Source: Cannabis sativa
Taxonomy: Eukaryota; Streptophyta; Magnoliopsida; Rosales; Cannabaceae
Direction of reading: 5' to 3'
NCBI RefSeq assembly: GCF_029168945.1
Contig: NC_083604.1
Coordinates: 10,718,812 to 10,782,811, forward strand
DNA: 64,000 nt
Shown one piece after another: positions 11,430-23,872 of the stretch (its first letter is position 1; the number at the start of each line of letters is the position of its first letter). A program made the position numbers and the translations under genes. The notes below the pieces were generated by a model, which saw only the letters and a program-made list of their open reading frames with translations, did no database searches and was not told the DNA's origin.

Positions 11430-11960
11430 CAATTATATGAACTAAGTATGAGGCCTCAAGCTAATCAATCGATAACAAGTGCAGCCATTTTTTTTTCTAA
11501 AAAATCCTTCAACTTATTTCATTTTTTACTTTTTAAATATTTAAATAAAAAAATTAAATAATTAAGTGTAATAATTTAAAATTAAGATTGCAAGTATAAT
11601 AAAATTTAAATTATGAAATTATATGTGTATAATTTTAAATTATAAAAAGTTTTGCTATAAAATTTTAAATAATTTAAGTATAAAACAATCAATTGCTAAA
11701 AGATCCTTATATAGTAATAAATTGCAAAAAATTAATTAATAATTATAATTAGTTTAATTTAAAAATATAATTAATCTTAATTAAAGTTTTATAAGGAAAT
11801 AAATGATTAGGTTACTTTCACGTTACAAGTTATTTATTATTTATTTTTATTTAATTTTCAAATTAATCACAACCATTTAATAGTAATCCAATGGCTTAAA
11901 AAAAATATAACCATGATGGTTACAATAAAAATGTAACCATTGAAACCTCTTCCTTTTCTA

Positions 11961-14900
11961 TATATATTATTTTTTTTCTTATTGGAAATTTATAAATCAT
12001 ATCTTGAATATTTAAATAACTTAGATATTTTGTAGAAATTTAAATATTGCTTAATTTGAGATATTTTGACATATGATTATGGTAATTATTATTCATTATT
12101 TTATTCTTAAAATAATAATTATCTAACCAAATCTATTTTAAAATTGATTTATTTTATTACTTTAATTTTATTAAATTATAAGATCTGAAAGTGATATTTA
12201 AGTTTTTTTTTTTAAATCATTGATCTTATTTGACATTTGATTTAATTTGATAAAAATAATTAAAATAAACCTAGATATTTTAAAATTAGTTTCTTTATTT
12301 TGAGATTTTAAGGTTTGTTTTAACAACCCTAAATTTTTAAAAATATAATTGGTTAGTTTAAGAATAATAATTTAATTATATTAATATCTTATTTTCACAT
12401 CTATTACATGGACAATGTTTGTTTAATTTTATATTGTTTATTCAAATTTTTTTAACAAAACTATTATTTATTTGATCTAAATTGTTATGATTAACTTGTT
12501 GACAGATCCAATGATCTGATTTAAATCATAGTCCAATTGTCAATAAATCTTATAAATAATTTGTAACATGTAAATTTTGTACTTCTTTCATTTGTGTAAA
12601 CCTAGTAACATGATAGGGCCCATCCAAATCATTTGACTTGTGTGAGCCTATATGTTTGCTATTGGGCTTAGATACATATATGAAGCCCATTTAAGTTTTA
12701 TTAAGTAAATGAACTAGGTTGCTAAAATAAATTTGACATAAGTAATTTTATTTCGGCTCAATTAGATTTGGGCTTATTCAATGAATAACAATTGTTTATT
12801 TAAAGGTTAAATTCCTCTCTTTTGGGCCTTGTGTGAGAGTTGGGGGCCAATAGAAGTGGGTACGACATACTGAACCCAGCTCCCCCTCACATGAACTACC
12901 CCAATTGTGAAGGCCCATTTGCCTTATTTAAATAATTATATTAGGTTAATTATATTAGTCTAACCTAATTAAAATTGAATTAGCAACATAATTAACTTTT
13001 AAAATATATGAAATTTATTTTTCATTTAATATTTTAAAGTTAATTTTAGAAAAACACTTAGTTAATGATATACATTCTAGATAGTTATTTCTAGTACTAA
13101 TTATTATTTCTAATATTAAATAGGAAAATATCATTGATTGTGAAATTAATTGTTTAATAATTAATTTTGGTACAATCTAAGTTTAGTATATTTTCCTAGT
13201 ATTAAACAAGAATTAATAATTAAGTTTCCTCTATACTTAATTATTTATTTCTTGAATTTAATACATTTAATTAAATTAAAAATTCAATATCTAAGTTGAT
13301 TTTCATCATGATAATATTGTTATTTAATTATAGTTTAAAATTATCTTAAGTTTGGAATCTTAATTCAGAATAACTTAAGTTTGAATAATTTTCAAAATAT
13401 ATTTTATTTTATTTTATTAATCTTTTTCCCACAATTTCGAAGTTGAATTTCTTTAATGCAGAAATTTTGAATTTTTATTTGAAAAATAGATTAAAGTTGA
13501 AAATTATTTTAATTTTGGACCAACTTAAATCAATGATTTTTTCATTTAATGATTAATTAAAATAAATGAACTAAAATATATTATAATTAGAAATTGAATT
13601 AATTAGTCAATGAAAGTCTAGATAGATATTATCTGTTTTGCTTGAAGTATTTTTCTAGTGTATTTAATTAAATAGAAAATTAATATTTAAGTTGATTTTC
13701 ATCATGATACTTAAATATTTGATTTTGTTTTATTTAATTAAATAGGAAAATTATATTTTTGTTGTAAATTAATTTTAATTAATTTTGGGCCAACATAAAA
13801 TTAAGATAATTTTTCTAGGATTTATTTTCATTTTATTTTAAAAGCATTTTCGAAAGTAGTTTTCTTATACACTTCATTTTTCGAAATGCAATATATATTT
13901 ATAGAAAATTAAATTTGAGTTGTAAATTAATTTAAATTAATTTTGAAACAACTTAAATTGAATAATTTTCTAAATATTTATTGGAAATTATTACTAAGAT
14001 GGAAATAATTCACGTTATTTTCATATCCATCTAAGTATAATTTATAAATATTACATTAAAATTTATATTTAGAATTTTTCATTCTAAATTGGAAATTTTC
14101 ATTAAATAAATATATATTTAAAATAAATTGATTAAAATAAATATTAGAAAAAAAATACACTTTCATTAAATAATGAGCTTTATTATTAGGATATTTGATC
14201 TCCATTGTTGGTTTTACATAGCTATTATTTTAGTAAGTATTCCTCCCTAATGGAGGAACGTTCATTAGCAAGTTAACACCGTTTAATCTCGAAAGATAAG
14301 TATTTTTGTAAGTTTTTTATATAGTATTGATCACCCTAATGGTGGCGACTGTATAAGACTTGCAAGAGTATGAAACAATGGTAGAAGCTCATAAGATAGA
14401 ATAGCCTTGACTCTCGCCTAAACGGGACAACGCGGATTCCAATCTTGATCGAATAAAAGGTTGCTAGAATGTTTATCATTTTAGATGAGCTGACAACTCT
14501 ATTCAATGGATGGTAGATTTGACTCTCGCCTAAACGGAACACTGATATCAGTTTGTTGAAGACCTTGGAAATTATTTAGGATTGTATGTTTTAGTATTTT
14601 CACTTGTCATTCCTATATGTTTAATAATTTTGGAATTGTGTATGAAATTATATTGAACCATGTTATTTTCTGTTATTAAATTGTAGTTTAATTTTGAATC
14701 TTCATTGTTGGTCTAACTTGGTTTGTTGTTTTAATGAGATAAATCCCTAATGGATTTTCACCATTAGACAAACATAATAGTGTTAGATCTCGAAAGATAA
14801 ATATTGTAAATGCAACATCTAGCTGTTCATCAATTGATGACACCTTAGACTAGTATTTACAATATGAAACAAGAAGACTGTATAAATAAGATTACTTTGA

Positions 14901-15299
14901 CTCTCGCTAATCGGAGCATCGTTGGATTCTTATTTAAATACGAAATTATCCTAATTTCTCTTAACTTATTCATTTCGAATTAGCTCAATAACATATCATT
15001 GGATGAATGGTCTATAAATCATTTCATGTCATTATATTTTCTCTTAAGAAATAGAATGACACATATGATTATATTCCCGAAATGATATAAATCCTCGATC
15101 TTAAAATCTCCTACTTGTATAGGCAAATCAACTTAGAGTTAAATTAGTAGTGGTGGTCCAAGAAAGAATTACTCATTATACAGTTACACTTTCACAAGTG
15201 TTTAATAACCATTTTCTTTCAATGGATTCAAACTGTATGAGTGTAGTATTTTGTGACCAAAATTCACTTACACTATTCTAAGAACTCTTTGATGTAACT
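11961..15299 (+). other. Copia internal non-coding or gag-decayed region
   Basis: Very AT-rich interior of the Copia element with no usable reading frame. Short patches of more balanced composition (about 12600-12900 and 14200-14950) probably mark leader and gag remnants, but I cannot recognise a gag domain in them. The second patch contains the repeated motif annotated at 14407-14920. Confidence 0.4.
14407..14920 (+). repeat. Thrice-repeated ttgactctcgc motif block
   Basis: The motif ttgactctcgcctaaacgg occurs near 14407, recurs (one base changed at its start) near 14517, and recurs in a decayed form (ctctcgctaatcgg) near 14897. The outer two are each preceded by a ctcgaaagataa block (about 14289 and 14797). 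This indicates an old internal duplication within the Copia interior. No protein function is visible. Confidence 0.45.
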
Positions 15300-17200
15300 A
15301 AACCTAAGTCATCAAAAGACTACAACCATTTTTTTAATCTATGGCATTTGTATCTTGTTCATAGTGGTTTTGACAAGATCAATCTCTGCAAAGAGTTAAT
15401 ATGCCTATATCCACTGAAATTAAGTTCATCTCATTCGCAGATGGATGTACATTAAGGGGTGGATATGAGTTTTCATTGTATTCTTAAAACGATCACTATA
15501 GATTTTACCTTATGCAAAAGAAATTTTAAATGTTTGAAAAATTTCATGAATTTCTAGCAATGGTGAAAAACCATTAAGGTAAGTGGTTAAAGATCTTGCG
15601 AACTGATAGAGGTGGAGAAATAGTTAGTAGATATGCAGTTCAAAGATCATTAATTTGATTTTTGAATTATATCCAAACTTACCTCCCCAGAAATTTCGTT
15701 TTGCATATTGATGATTAATTACTAGTCGTTGCCTAAATCCTTCTATGGTAATACAATTTTAGAATGATGCAATGGTCGTATACTTATTGTAAATAATTAC
15801 TAGATTCATGGATGACCTAATCGAAATCTTAAGAAAAGCTAGAACTGTTAACCCTGGTTTGCATGTTTGTTAGCTATTCTAAGTGATTAGGGGTGGACCA
15901 TCCCATAGTCATTAGATAAGAAAGTGTTTGTTTAAACAAATACTACTTTTCTAAGAAAATGACTAAGTCTGAAAATAAAGTAGCAAATAAAGGAGATATT
16001 TTTTTCTTAATTCCATAAGTGTTCTATCATCTTATTCGTTACAAGATGATCCCACTGCCTCTGTTGTCTTAACACAACCGAAGAGGTCAATACCATTTAG
16101 TTTTCTTAGACATAATTCACGGTACCTTGTCGTAGTGGGAGAGTTTCTAGGAACTTCACCTTCTTATGACTTGGAAGACACTAGTGATTAAAATCCATTG
16201 TGAGTTTAAACAAGTAATGAATTGTGAAGATAAGAAACTAAGAAGAAAGCCAAGAGAACTATTGTTTAATCCATTCACATGGAGTAACCTAAAGATTTCT
16301 ATTACAAGGACATGAAAGGAAATTTTTGTTTATAAGTCTATTCAATGGACTTAATAAAACTTCCTGTTCCTAGTATTATAGGTTTGAGTTTATCTAAACC
16401 TATGGCTCATGGTATACCTGGTTAATTACTTACTCTAGTGCAAGCAACTTACTTTAGTAAGATGCTGAAGCATTTTCTTTCCAATGGCAATCAATAGAAG
16501 CTTCACAACTTCTAAGCATAGATTTTATTTATCTAAGGAAAAATCTCAACTATTCCAGAAAAGATAAAGCCATGGAAGAATTACTTAAATCAACAGTGAG
16601 AGGTCTCAGATATGCTTTAGTATGCCTTAGACCAGACACCTGTTGTTGAGTAATGAGTAAGTATCAGATTAATCCAGGGGAGGAACATTGGAAGGCAATC
16701 AAGTAAATCTTAAGATTAAGAAGAGAAACTATATGTTAGTCAATAAGGGTGTGTTTAAAACTCTTAGACTACACCACATCAGATTTTAAGACTTGCCTTT
16801 GTGCTAGAAAGTCTGCTGATAAAATGATGATTACTCTGGGGGTGGAGTAGTGATTTTGGAGAAGTGTAAAAACCTATCTGAAGTCTCTTAGTCTACCAGA
16901 AAGAGACTGAATGTTAAAGTTACAGGAAAGGTACTTATTCAGTCTAAGGAAAGTTCCATATATTTGTGGCACCGTTCCAACTTGCCTTAACTACTAGTGT
17001 TACTTCCTGAATAACCAAAAAGTAGTTGCCAAAAGTATAGAATCCAGTATCCCAAGAGAGTAGACATATAGAGAGGAATTTAACATTATCAAGGATTTTG
17101 TGATTAAGGAAGAGTAATGGTGGAGAAGAGGTTGTGTTTAATTCAACCTGTCAGATCCTATTACGAGGAGTTTACTACTATTACACTTGATTTGTATATC
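15300..17200 (+). pseudogene. Copia polyprotein remnant (integrase, RT end, RNase H)
   Basis: Short in-frame patches in Copia order, broken by many stops and frameshifts. A GAG-pre-integrase patch reads LWHLYLVHSGFDKINLCKEL near 15340. An integrase-core patch reads LRTDRGGEIVSRY near 15595. An RT/RNase H boundary patch near 16605-16730 reads YALVCLRPDTCC and then NPGEEHWKAIK, matching the usual LMYAMLCTRPD and NPG..HW..VK motifs. The catalytic RT YxDD motif was not located. The remnant ends just before the polypurine tract and 3' LTR. It is clearly non-functional. Domain identity is from motif reading, and the boundaries are approximate. Confidence 0.65.
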
Positions 17201-17242
17201 AAGGTGTTGAGATTATTTGAAATGCACATTTTGTTTTATATT

Positions 17243-17258
17243 AGTGCAAGTGGGAGTT
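17243..17258 (+). other. Polypurine tract of the Copia element
   Basis: gtgcaagtgggagtt immediately precedes the TGTTGGG start of the 3' LTR. Purine-rich aagtgggag runs at this position are typical of plant Copia elements and prime plus-strand synthesis. Confidence 0.7.
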
Positions 17259-19116
17259 TGTTGGGTTTTGTGCCCTAAATAAAACCCATTTCAATATAAT
17301 CAGATTTACTTATTAATAAAGATCAGAAATAATATTTTATGTTGCATGGTTCACATGATTTATTTCATGATTATATATATAATATATGAATTCCATTTAA
17401 GTCCAAAACATATGAATTTGTTAATGATTATAGTATTGTTAGCACAATGGAATATAATCTTAATTATATGTTCGAAAGTTTATTCCCTGATTTGTCAGAA
17501 CACTGAATTTAGACTGACATGGTATAATCAGCGATAGGTATTCTTACACCTGGAAAAGTGTTATGTCCTTTCCAGGACATTGGATAAGTTTACCAGTATC
17601 GGATGTATGGAGTATACATCGGAAGGGACCGATATTGAACTTTGATTAGATATATTAAAATTTACCGTAATATCTATTCAATTCAATATCACCTGTTGAT
17701 CCTAGATCAAAAAATCTTAATCCTGATATGATTAGGTTCAATCTCAAGAGTGTTATTCGTGTTCTTTGATTTGTTAGTTAAGCCTACTTTTGGGTCAGGG
17801 TGATACGTACATTTTGGGAACACGGTAGTGCAATTGAGTGGGAGCGTTAACATAAATATGGAATCTATAGCTTCTATCTGGCGAATAGAAAGTAAAGGAT
17901 GATTTCCTTCGAGCTTAACCATACGAAAATAAATAATGGAGTACTCATTTCACTTAGCTGAAATATCATTTATACAGGGTTAAGTGTTTTAAGGATAAAA
18001 TACATTGTAGGGTGTTACGATAATTTAATTTCTTTACAGTGTAAATCATCTATATAGAGGATCATTGATCAAATTAGGATTATAACAATGGATAACTAAT
18101 GACGTATCTATATCGTGGAACATATAGAGCGTTCTATATGACTGAGAGTGCAATTCCAAGTTCTAAGTGTAGATTCAATAAGGAATTAATAAGTTAGGGA
18201 ATTTACTTGGTAAATTCGGTTCGACTTATTGGAAGCTTGGTTATATAGACCCACGGTCCCCATACTAGTTGAGACCATACTGCTTGTAAGACTCAGTTAA
18301 TTGATTTTAATTTATCAATTATAATTCTAAAAGTTAGACTATGTCTACTTTATGAATTCTCACTAAGCAAGGGCAAAATTGTAAAGAAAAGAGATTCTAG
18401 GTTTATTATTAATTAAGATACTTTATATGTCTAAATTAATAAATATATTAAATGACAATATTATTTAATAATTATTTTTAAGTTATTAAATAATTAGAAT
18501 TGGCATTTAAAAGGTTAAATTGGAAAATTGGCATTTTTGAGAAAATGGGAATGAGAAATAACAAAATGGGAAAGTTGCAAAGTGAGGCCCAATTTCCTTA
18601 AATGGCCGCCCACTATGCAAAGCCCTTTACCATTTTATTTTTCTATTATTTTAATGTCATACAATTCTAACCTAAACTTAGAGGGCATTCTATAAATAGA
18701 AAGTAATGGCTTCAGGAAACAACACACAATTGCATCTCATTCTTTTCAGAGAGAATTCCTGAGCCGCCACTTTCCTCTCTCTTTTTTTCTCTTCAAAATT
18801 TCGAAAATTCCTTGAGTGATAGAGTAGTGCCCACACACATCAAGTGGTACCTCAATCATAGTATGTAAGACTGTGGATAATCAGCATCAAAGAAGGAGAG
18901 AAGGAGATCCAGATTTAGATCTTGATTATGCTCTGCTACAGAAAAGAATCAAGGGCTAGATATCTGAATGGAAGGAGTCATTATATTCCGCTACACCCAA
19001 TGTAAGGTTTTCTTAAACTCTTAAGTGTGTTTATTTCATTGTTTTAGAATTCATATTAGGATGTTAATCAAATATACTTGGTAGTAAATCTAGATCCTGG
19101 TAAAATATTTTCAACA
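17259..19116 (+). repeat. 3' LTR of the Copia element
   Basis: 1858 bp from TGTTGGGTTTTGTGCCC to TTTTCAACA. It aligns along its length with 4204-5779 plus 7669-7948, and with the solo LTR 5780-7663. The ORF 17707-17922 (-) recurs in all three LTR copies (compare 4651-4866 and 6228-6443) only because the LTRs are homologous; it is not a gene. Confidence 0.85.
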
Positions 19117-19514
19117 ATATCACCCTCTCATTAGAGATCTGCCTATTGATTCATGTTTTGTATTTTTATAGAGAGTTATATAAGATCCCACCTATAGAGA
19201 TCTAAATAGTATTATCTCTAGGTATCAATACAACTAAAAGGGGAGTAGGTCATTACCCGCTATCACAAGGGGGCCGAACCTCTATGATAAATCTGTGTGT
19301 ATTATACTTTTTCATTCTGTTTGTGTAACACGTGACAAGTATCAACTCTATACGACCCTGCTGTCAGTTTAACATTTTTTGAGGTCAATAATTATATTTA
19401 AAAAAAATTAAAAATTGAGCTTAGAGTTTATTTTTAATATTTTGAAAAATACAAGGTTCATTTATCATTTAACAGAATAGAAAGTTCAATCGATAATTTT
19501 TGTAAAGTACATGG

Positions 19515-19805
19515 TCTAAAATGGTATTTATCTTTTTAAGAAAAAAGAGATTTATATACCACATACTAAAATTTTTAACTTTTTTTCTTTTTTACTGTGG
19601 GGTGTGGAATTTTTTTAAAAAATATTATTATTTTTTACACTGTGTACGGTGTTACATTTCATCTGTTGTTCCACTGTTGTTTTTAATTGTTCTATTTAGT
19701 GTTTTATGGTTTTTTATAAAAAAAAAAATAGTATTTTTGTCAAAATTTCTGTATGATAGTAAAATTATAAACTTTTATCCATAATTTAATATTTTGGTAA
19801 AACCT
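19515..19805. repeat. Dispersed AT-rich MITE-like repeat
   Basis: Resembles 46213-46502 and about 49485-49735, sharing blocks such as tactaaaatttttaa, gttccactgttgttttta and a right part with agtatttttgt. Its ends and TSD could not be fixed here. Confidence 0.35.
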
Positions 19806-22600
19806 CCTTTAAAAAATTTGCATAATTGTATCGGTAGGAGGATGACAGGTGTTAATAGATTGGATTTGGCATTGGGTTTGGAAAGCATATGTTATAATGA
19901 TGAAGGCGTAGTAAACCAAAGCAAGTAGTGCATAGGATATAACATAGTCCAATACACAAACACATGTTAGTGTTATAATTAGCTAGGGCATAACATAATA
20001 ATTATATATTAAGGATATATTAATTACAAAAAGAAAAGTAAAGGTTAAAATATATATGTATGTTTAAATTAAATTAATATAAAAGAGTGGTGTGGTCAGA
20101 ATAAGCAGCATTAGCGAGGGGCACGCCCGATGAGTCCACTAGGGTATGTTCCCTTTGGTGCACTTGTCATTGCTAAGACCACACCATACCACACCACAGG
20201 GAATGATTTGGGAAACCCGCCCACACACCAACCAAAACATACCCTCACTCATTCTCTCCCCTACCTCTCTTCCATTTTCTTATTTTGCTTTGCTTTGAGT
20301 GCACATTATATAATTAATATATATAACATTTATACAATAGAAAGAATCAGCAAGAAGAAGAATCAGTAGTAGTAGTAGTACTAGAAGTATATAGTAGAAT
20401 ATAATTTTGAAAATTTATGAGTGTATGTATTATATATATATAACCACACACATACGTTATACATAAGGTCGACCCCAGCTAGTAGCTTGGTCTCGTATAT
20501 ATAATCAGAAACAATAAGGAATATTATTGCAGAGAGAGAGAGAAAGGGGAGGCTGCATGTCAGGTGTAATATATAATAATATTAAATATAAAGGAAAAAG
20601 GTTGAGAGATATGAATAGAATAGATTCCACAAAGTAGGAAAAATCCGAGTCATAAAATGGTTGAGCAACTAGGTTTATAGCATTCTCCCCCAAACCCCAG
20701 AGAGACAACTCAAACAAATTAAATAATTGATTATTATATATCATATATATAATATTATTGTTATTTTTTTTATTTATATATAAATAGCAGTGGTAGTATT
20801 GTAGCATCGTTCTGTTTTGTGAACCACTCAAACTCACCCCACGGCGGCTCCCCCAATACATTCTGCCTGTCCTCCTTCGTCCCTTTCTCTTTGTCCAATT
20901 TCTACTTCTATTCTACTTCTACCTATATACCCCTCTCAAACTCCAACTTCTTCTTTTTTATATATAATTTTATTTATACTGTTAATAATATAATATAATT
21001 AATGATAGAATAATTGTATTGTACTAAATTAATTCATCCATTCCATTTAATTACAAATTAATTAGCTTGCCGACACTTCCGTATAATATATACTAATTAT
21101 ATTTATTATATGCATCAACATGATTTAAAAACTATATACATAATTTCATCACAACATAAAAGGCGGTTGTCATAATTAATAGTTAATATGTATGATATGC
21201 TATGTGAAAATATACGAGTTATATATATATGTGTGCATTAGCTTTTTTTGGGGGATTAAATAACTAAAATAATAAATGCATGATGTTATACTTTTTTTTA
21301 TTATTGTTAACCATGTTATTCAATAATTATTAGAAATATTAGAATTTATAATTAGAATGTGATCTCCATAACACTACACTATCCTCTATATATATAAGTT
21401 AATTTGATATAATCGTCATGTAATAATAACTGCTTCAAGGATATTTTTAAATAAACGTAAGGCGAGATCCATCCATTAAATGACATTGGTTTATACGATT
21501 GATCATTAAGTTGACTTACATATTATTATTATTAATTTATTATTATATCAAGCCATGAAAGAATAATAATAATAACAATAACAATAATCATCCATGACTA
21601 AAACTTCTCTCAATACAATAATTAACTAATACACATGAAGCTAAACAACCTTATAATTAGTTAACCTAAACTACCAATTATATATATACATTTGTCTTAT
21701 AACTAGTAGCTTATATATAGCTAGGTACATTTATTGTATAACCTACTAATTCAATGTTTCCAGCTAATTGTTTTGTTACTAAATCATATGACCAAGCTTA
21801 TTATAAATAGAGTTTAATTTAAGACTAATGTGATTAAACTAAGAGAACTGAAGAGAATGGCGCGTGAGGAGCGGCGACTCGATTGACATATCCAAAAACT
21901 AGCCAAACTGTTTGTTTTAATAAGAAAGTTGCGCCATTGTTTTAGGTTTTCCCCATTTTTACCGGATCCCATCAACCATCCTTAACTAAATTTGCAATTA
22001 TTGTTTTTTACTTTTTATAATTTAAATTATCTCCTTTTACCAAATAACTATAATTTGAATCTTATTGGAAAATGAAATTGATAGTTTTAAGCTAAATTGA
22101 GTTCTATAACTTTTTAACAAATGCTATGGTTATGGTAATAAACCATACTGAGATTATAGCCATGCAAATATATTTTATACAATTATGTGAGAAAAATGTT
22201 ATTTAGGAAAGTAATTAAAATAGAATAATGAGGGTGTTTGATATGAGAGAGCATAAGATTGCTGTGAAGACAAAAAGCATGGCAGAATGGGTCCCACTCC
22301 CACAATATTTCTAAACCCCAAAAATAAGGGTCACGCGCAGATAGAGGGCGTGAGTTTTCTGTGTCCTATTTCAAAGTTCTACCCTCCTCCTCCTCTTTTT
22401 CTTTGGCTTTGTTCTCCATTCTTTTCTTCTCTACTTTCATTTCTTTCGTTCCAAAAACAAAATCCCACCCACCTAATCTAATCTAAGCTAATTCTCTCTC
22501 ACTTTTTTTTTCCCTTTTTTCTAAGAATAAAGTTTGTGCCTTTTCTTTTATTGTTGGGGTAGACTTTGGACTTTGGGCTTTTGGGGGGAGTTTCTTTTCT
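19806..22600. other. Intergenic region upstream of the CFL1-like gene
   Basis: AT-rich DNA with low-complexity TA runs and no convincing coding sequence. The minus-strand ORF 20505-20861 and the plus-strand ORF 20130-20369 have biased composition and no recognisable domain. CT-rich stretches between 22380 and 22610 probably belong to the promoter or 5' UTR of the gene at 22718. The exact transcription start cannot be read. Confidence 0.4.
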
Positions 22601-22717
22601 TCTATGTACTACTACTTTCTATAGCCGAGACAAAGAAGAAGAAAGAAAAAGAAAGAGGAAGAAAGAAAGAAACAAAGAAAAGAATAGGTAAGTTTGAGTT
22701 GAGTGAGTGAGTGAGTG

Positions 22718-23872
22718 ATGGCAGCCCCTAACATGGCAACAATCACTGCCTCTTTGGAGCAATCTTTCCAAAACTGTTCTCTAAACAACTCCGCCGGAGA
22801 AGCAGCTACCAGCCGCCGAGTTGTACATGGCATAGGGAGGAGGTCATCATCATCATCATCAGCCTCTACAAACCAAGATGAAGAACTCGCAGCATCACAC
22901 CAAAATCATCACCACCAAACCCCTGATGACAATACCACTTTAGAGCTTAACTCTCATATCTCTCTCCCTTACCATTGGGAACAATGTCTTGATTTAAAGG
23001 TTCGTTCTTTCTTCAACGAAAATAACCAAACCCCTTTTCCTAACTTTTGTTTTTCTGTTCTTTCCTTTCTTTGGTGTTCTATGTTCTTTGATAGCTTTTA
23101 ATTTCATTGGACGAAAAAGGTAAACCAGAAATAAAAGGCTTTTCGTATTGTGTGTTCTACATTTTTGCTTATAGCCCGTAATAAAGAAAGAAGCTTTACC
23201 AAGTTAGATCACCGGTTTTCAAGTAACAAAAATGAATTCAAAAGAAAGAAACACATAAGAAAAAGACCCTTTTTTATTTCTCATTGATGGTTAAGGATGA
23301 TAATAGAATTGAAAATCCATAATAAAACAAAAGGGAAAACAAAGAGTTGGGCTGTCCTTTTAATATTAAATATTAGTCATAGCTCTGTTCTTGCCTTACC
23401 TTCTTGTTGAAAGTAGACATAGATGATTGATGGGTGATTAATGAAATCTAGTTAATAAATTTTGCAGACTGGGGAGATTTACTACATAAACTGGAGGAAC
23501 GGTATGAAAGCAAAAGAAGATCCAAGAACAAAAGTAACAACAGAGTATATTAACAATGGTAATGGTAATGGTAATGGTAGTGGTAATGGAAATGGAGATT
23601 ATTATTATTCCGAAGAAGAAGAAGAAGAAGATGATGACAGCTCATACGACAGTGAAGAATCGTCGTCTGAGTCGTCCCCTCCTCCTTCTGCTGCGACAAC
23701 AGCCTCGAGAGAATCTCTGTATCGAGGAGGAGCAGAGAAGGACCATGTTTTGGTAGTGGGAGGTTGCAAAAGCTGTTTCATGTATTTCATGGTACCTAAA
23801 CAGGTCCAAGAATGCCCCAAATGTTGTGGTCAACTTCTCCATTTTGATCGATCTCAAAATGGCTCTCTATGA
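22718..23872 (+). CDS. CFL1: WW-domain protein, CURLY FLAG LEAF 1-like
   Basis: Two exons, 22718-22999 and 23468-23872, joined in phase 0 across a 468-bp intron (gttcg...tttgcag); 228 residues. Residues about 83-115 form a WW domain split by the intron: PYHWEQCLDLK, then TGEIYYINWRNG, with Trp87 and Trp103. A Ser-rich N-terminus precedes it. An Asn-Gly repeat and an acidic Glu/Asp/Ser tract follow. The C-terminus has two CxxC pairs (194-197 and 210-213) spaced like a small zinc ribbon. This order matches plant CFL1 proteins. In rice and Arabidopsis, CFL1 represses cuticle formation and binds class IV homeodomain regulators (HDG1/ROC type). The start is the first ATG after a CT/GA-rich leader. 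Family assignment is strong; function here is by homology. Confidence 0.85.
23000..23467 (+). other. Intron of the CFL1-like gene
   Basis: Donor aaag|gttcg and acceptor tttgcag|act flank a T-rich 468-bp intron. Splicing joins CLDLK to TGEIYYINW and restores an uninterrupted WW domain, whereas reading through gives a non-domain tail and a stop at 23099-23101. Confidence 0.85.

Larger units (their letters stand above)
8939..11960. mobile_element. AT-rich hairpin-ended TIR element, copy 1 (interrupted)
   Basis: The two ends carry the same hairpin in inverted orientation: CAATGGTTACATTTTTATTG at about 8949 and its complement near 11940. Imperfect flanks tttctgtat/tttctatat suggest a 9-bp target duplication. 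Without the nested insert (9366-11429) the element is about 960 bp, AT-rich and non-coding, as expected for a MITE-like non-autonomous DNA element. Related copies lie at about 24660-30660 and 32347-34625. Superfamily is uncertain; Mutator-like is possible. Confidence 0.55.
4204..19116 (+). mobile_element. Complete but degraded Copia retrotransposon with nested insertions
   Basis: Both LTRs are present in direct orientation: the 5' LTR is 4204-5779 plus 7669-7948, and the 3' LTR is 17259-19116. Their lengths (1856 and 1858 bp) agree once the nested solo LTR and its duplicated target are removed. An initiator-Met tRNA primer-binding site follows the 5' LTR and a purine-rich aagtgggagtt precedes the 3' LTR. 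Flanks atata/atatc look like a 5-bp TSD with one mismatch. The interior is 9.3 kb, about 6.3 kb once the nested block 8939-11960 is excluded. It carries only remnants of polyprotein coding sequence and cannot make functional proteins. Confidence 0.8.
3302..19374 (+). mobile_element. Gypsy-type LTR split by a Copia insertion
   Basis: The left part (3302-4203) begins TGTTAA after a polypurine tract. The right part (19117-19374) carries an R-U5-like segment and ends TTAACA, complementary to the start. Joined length without the insertion would be about 1.16 kb, a plausible 3' LTR. The interrupting DNA is the complete Copia element 4204-19116. The assignment of the two halves to one LTR rests on matching termini and position, since there is no second copy of this family in the window. 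Superfamily is uncertain. Confidence 0.5.

Noticed and set aside
20120..20140. Possible hammerhead ribozyme core (gatgag)
   Set aside because: The preceding base pattern is ccgatgag rather than ctgatgag, and there is no matching gaaac segment or stem II/III nearby.
20505..20861. 118-codon minus-strand ORF
   Set aside because: AT-rich, biased composition, no domain, and located in intergenic repeats.
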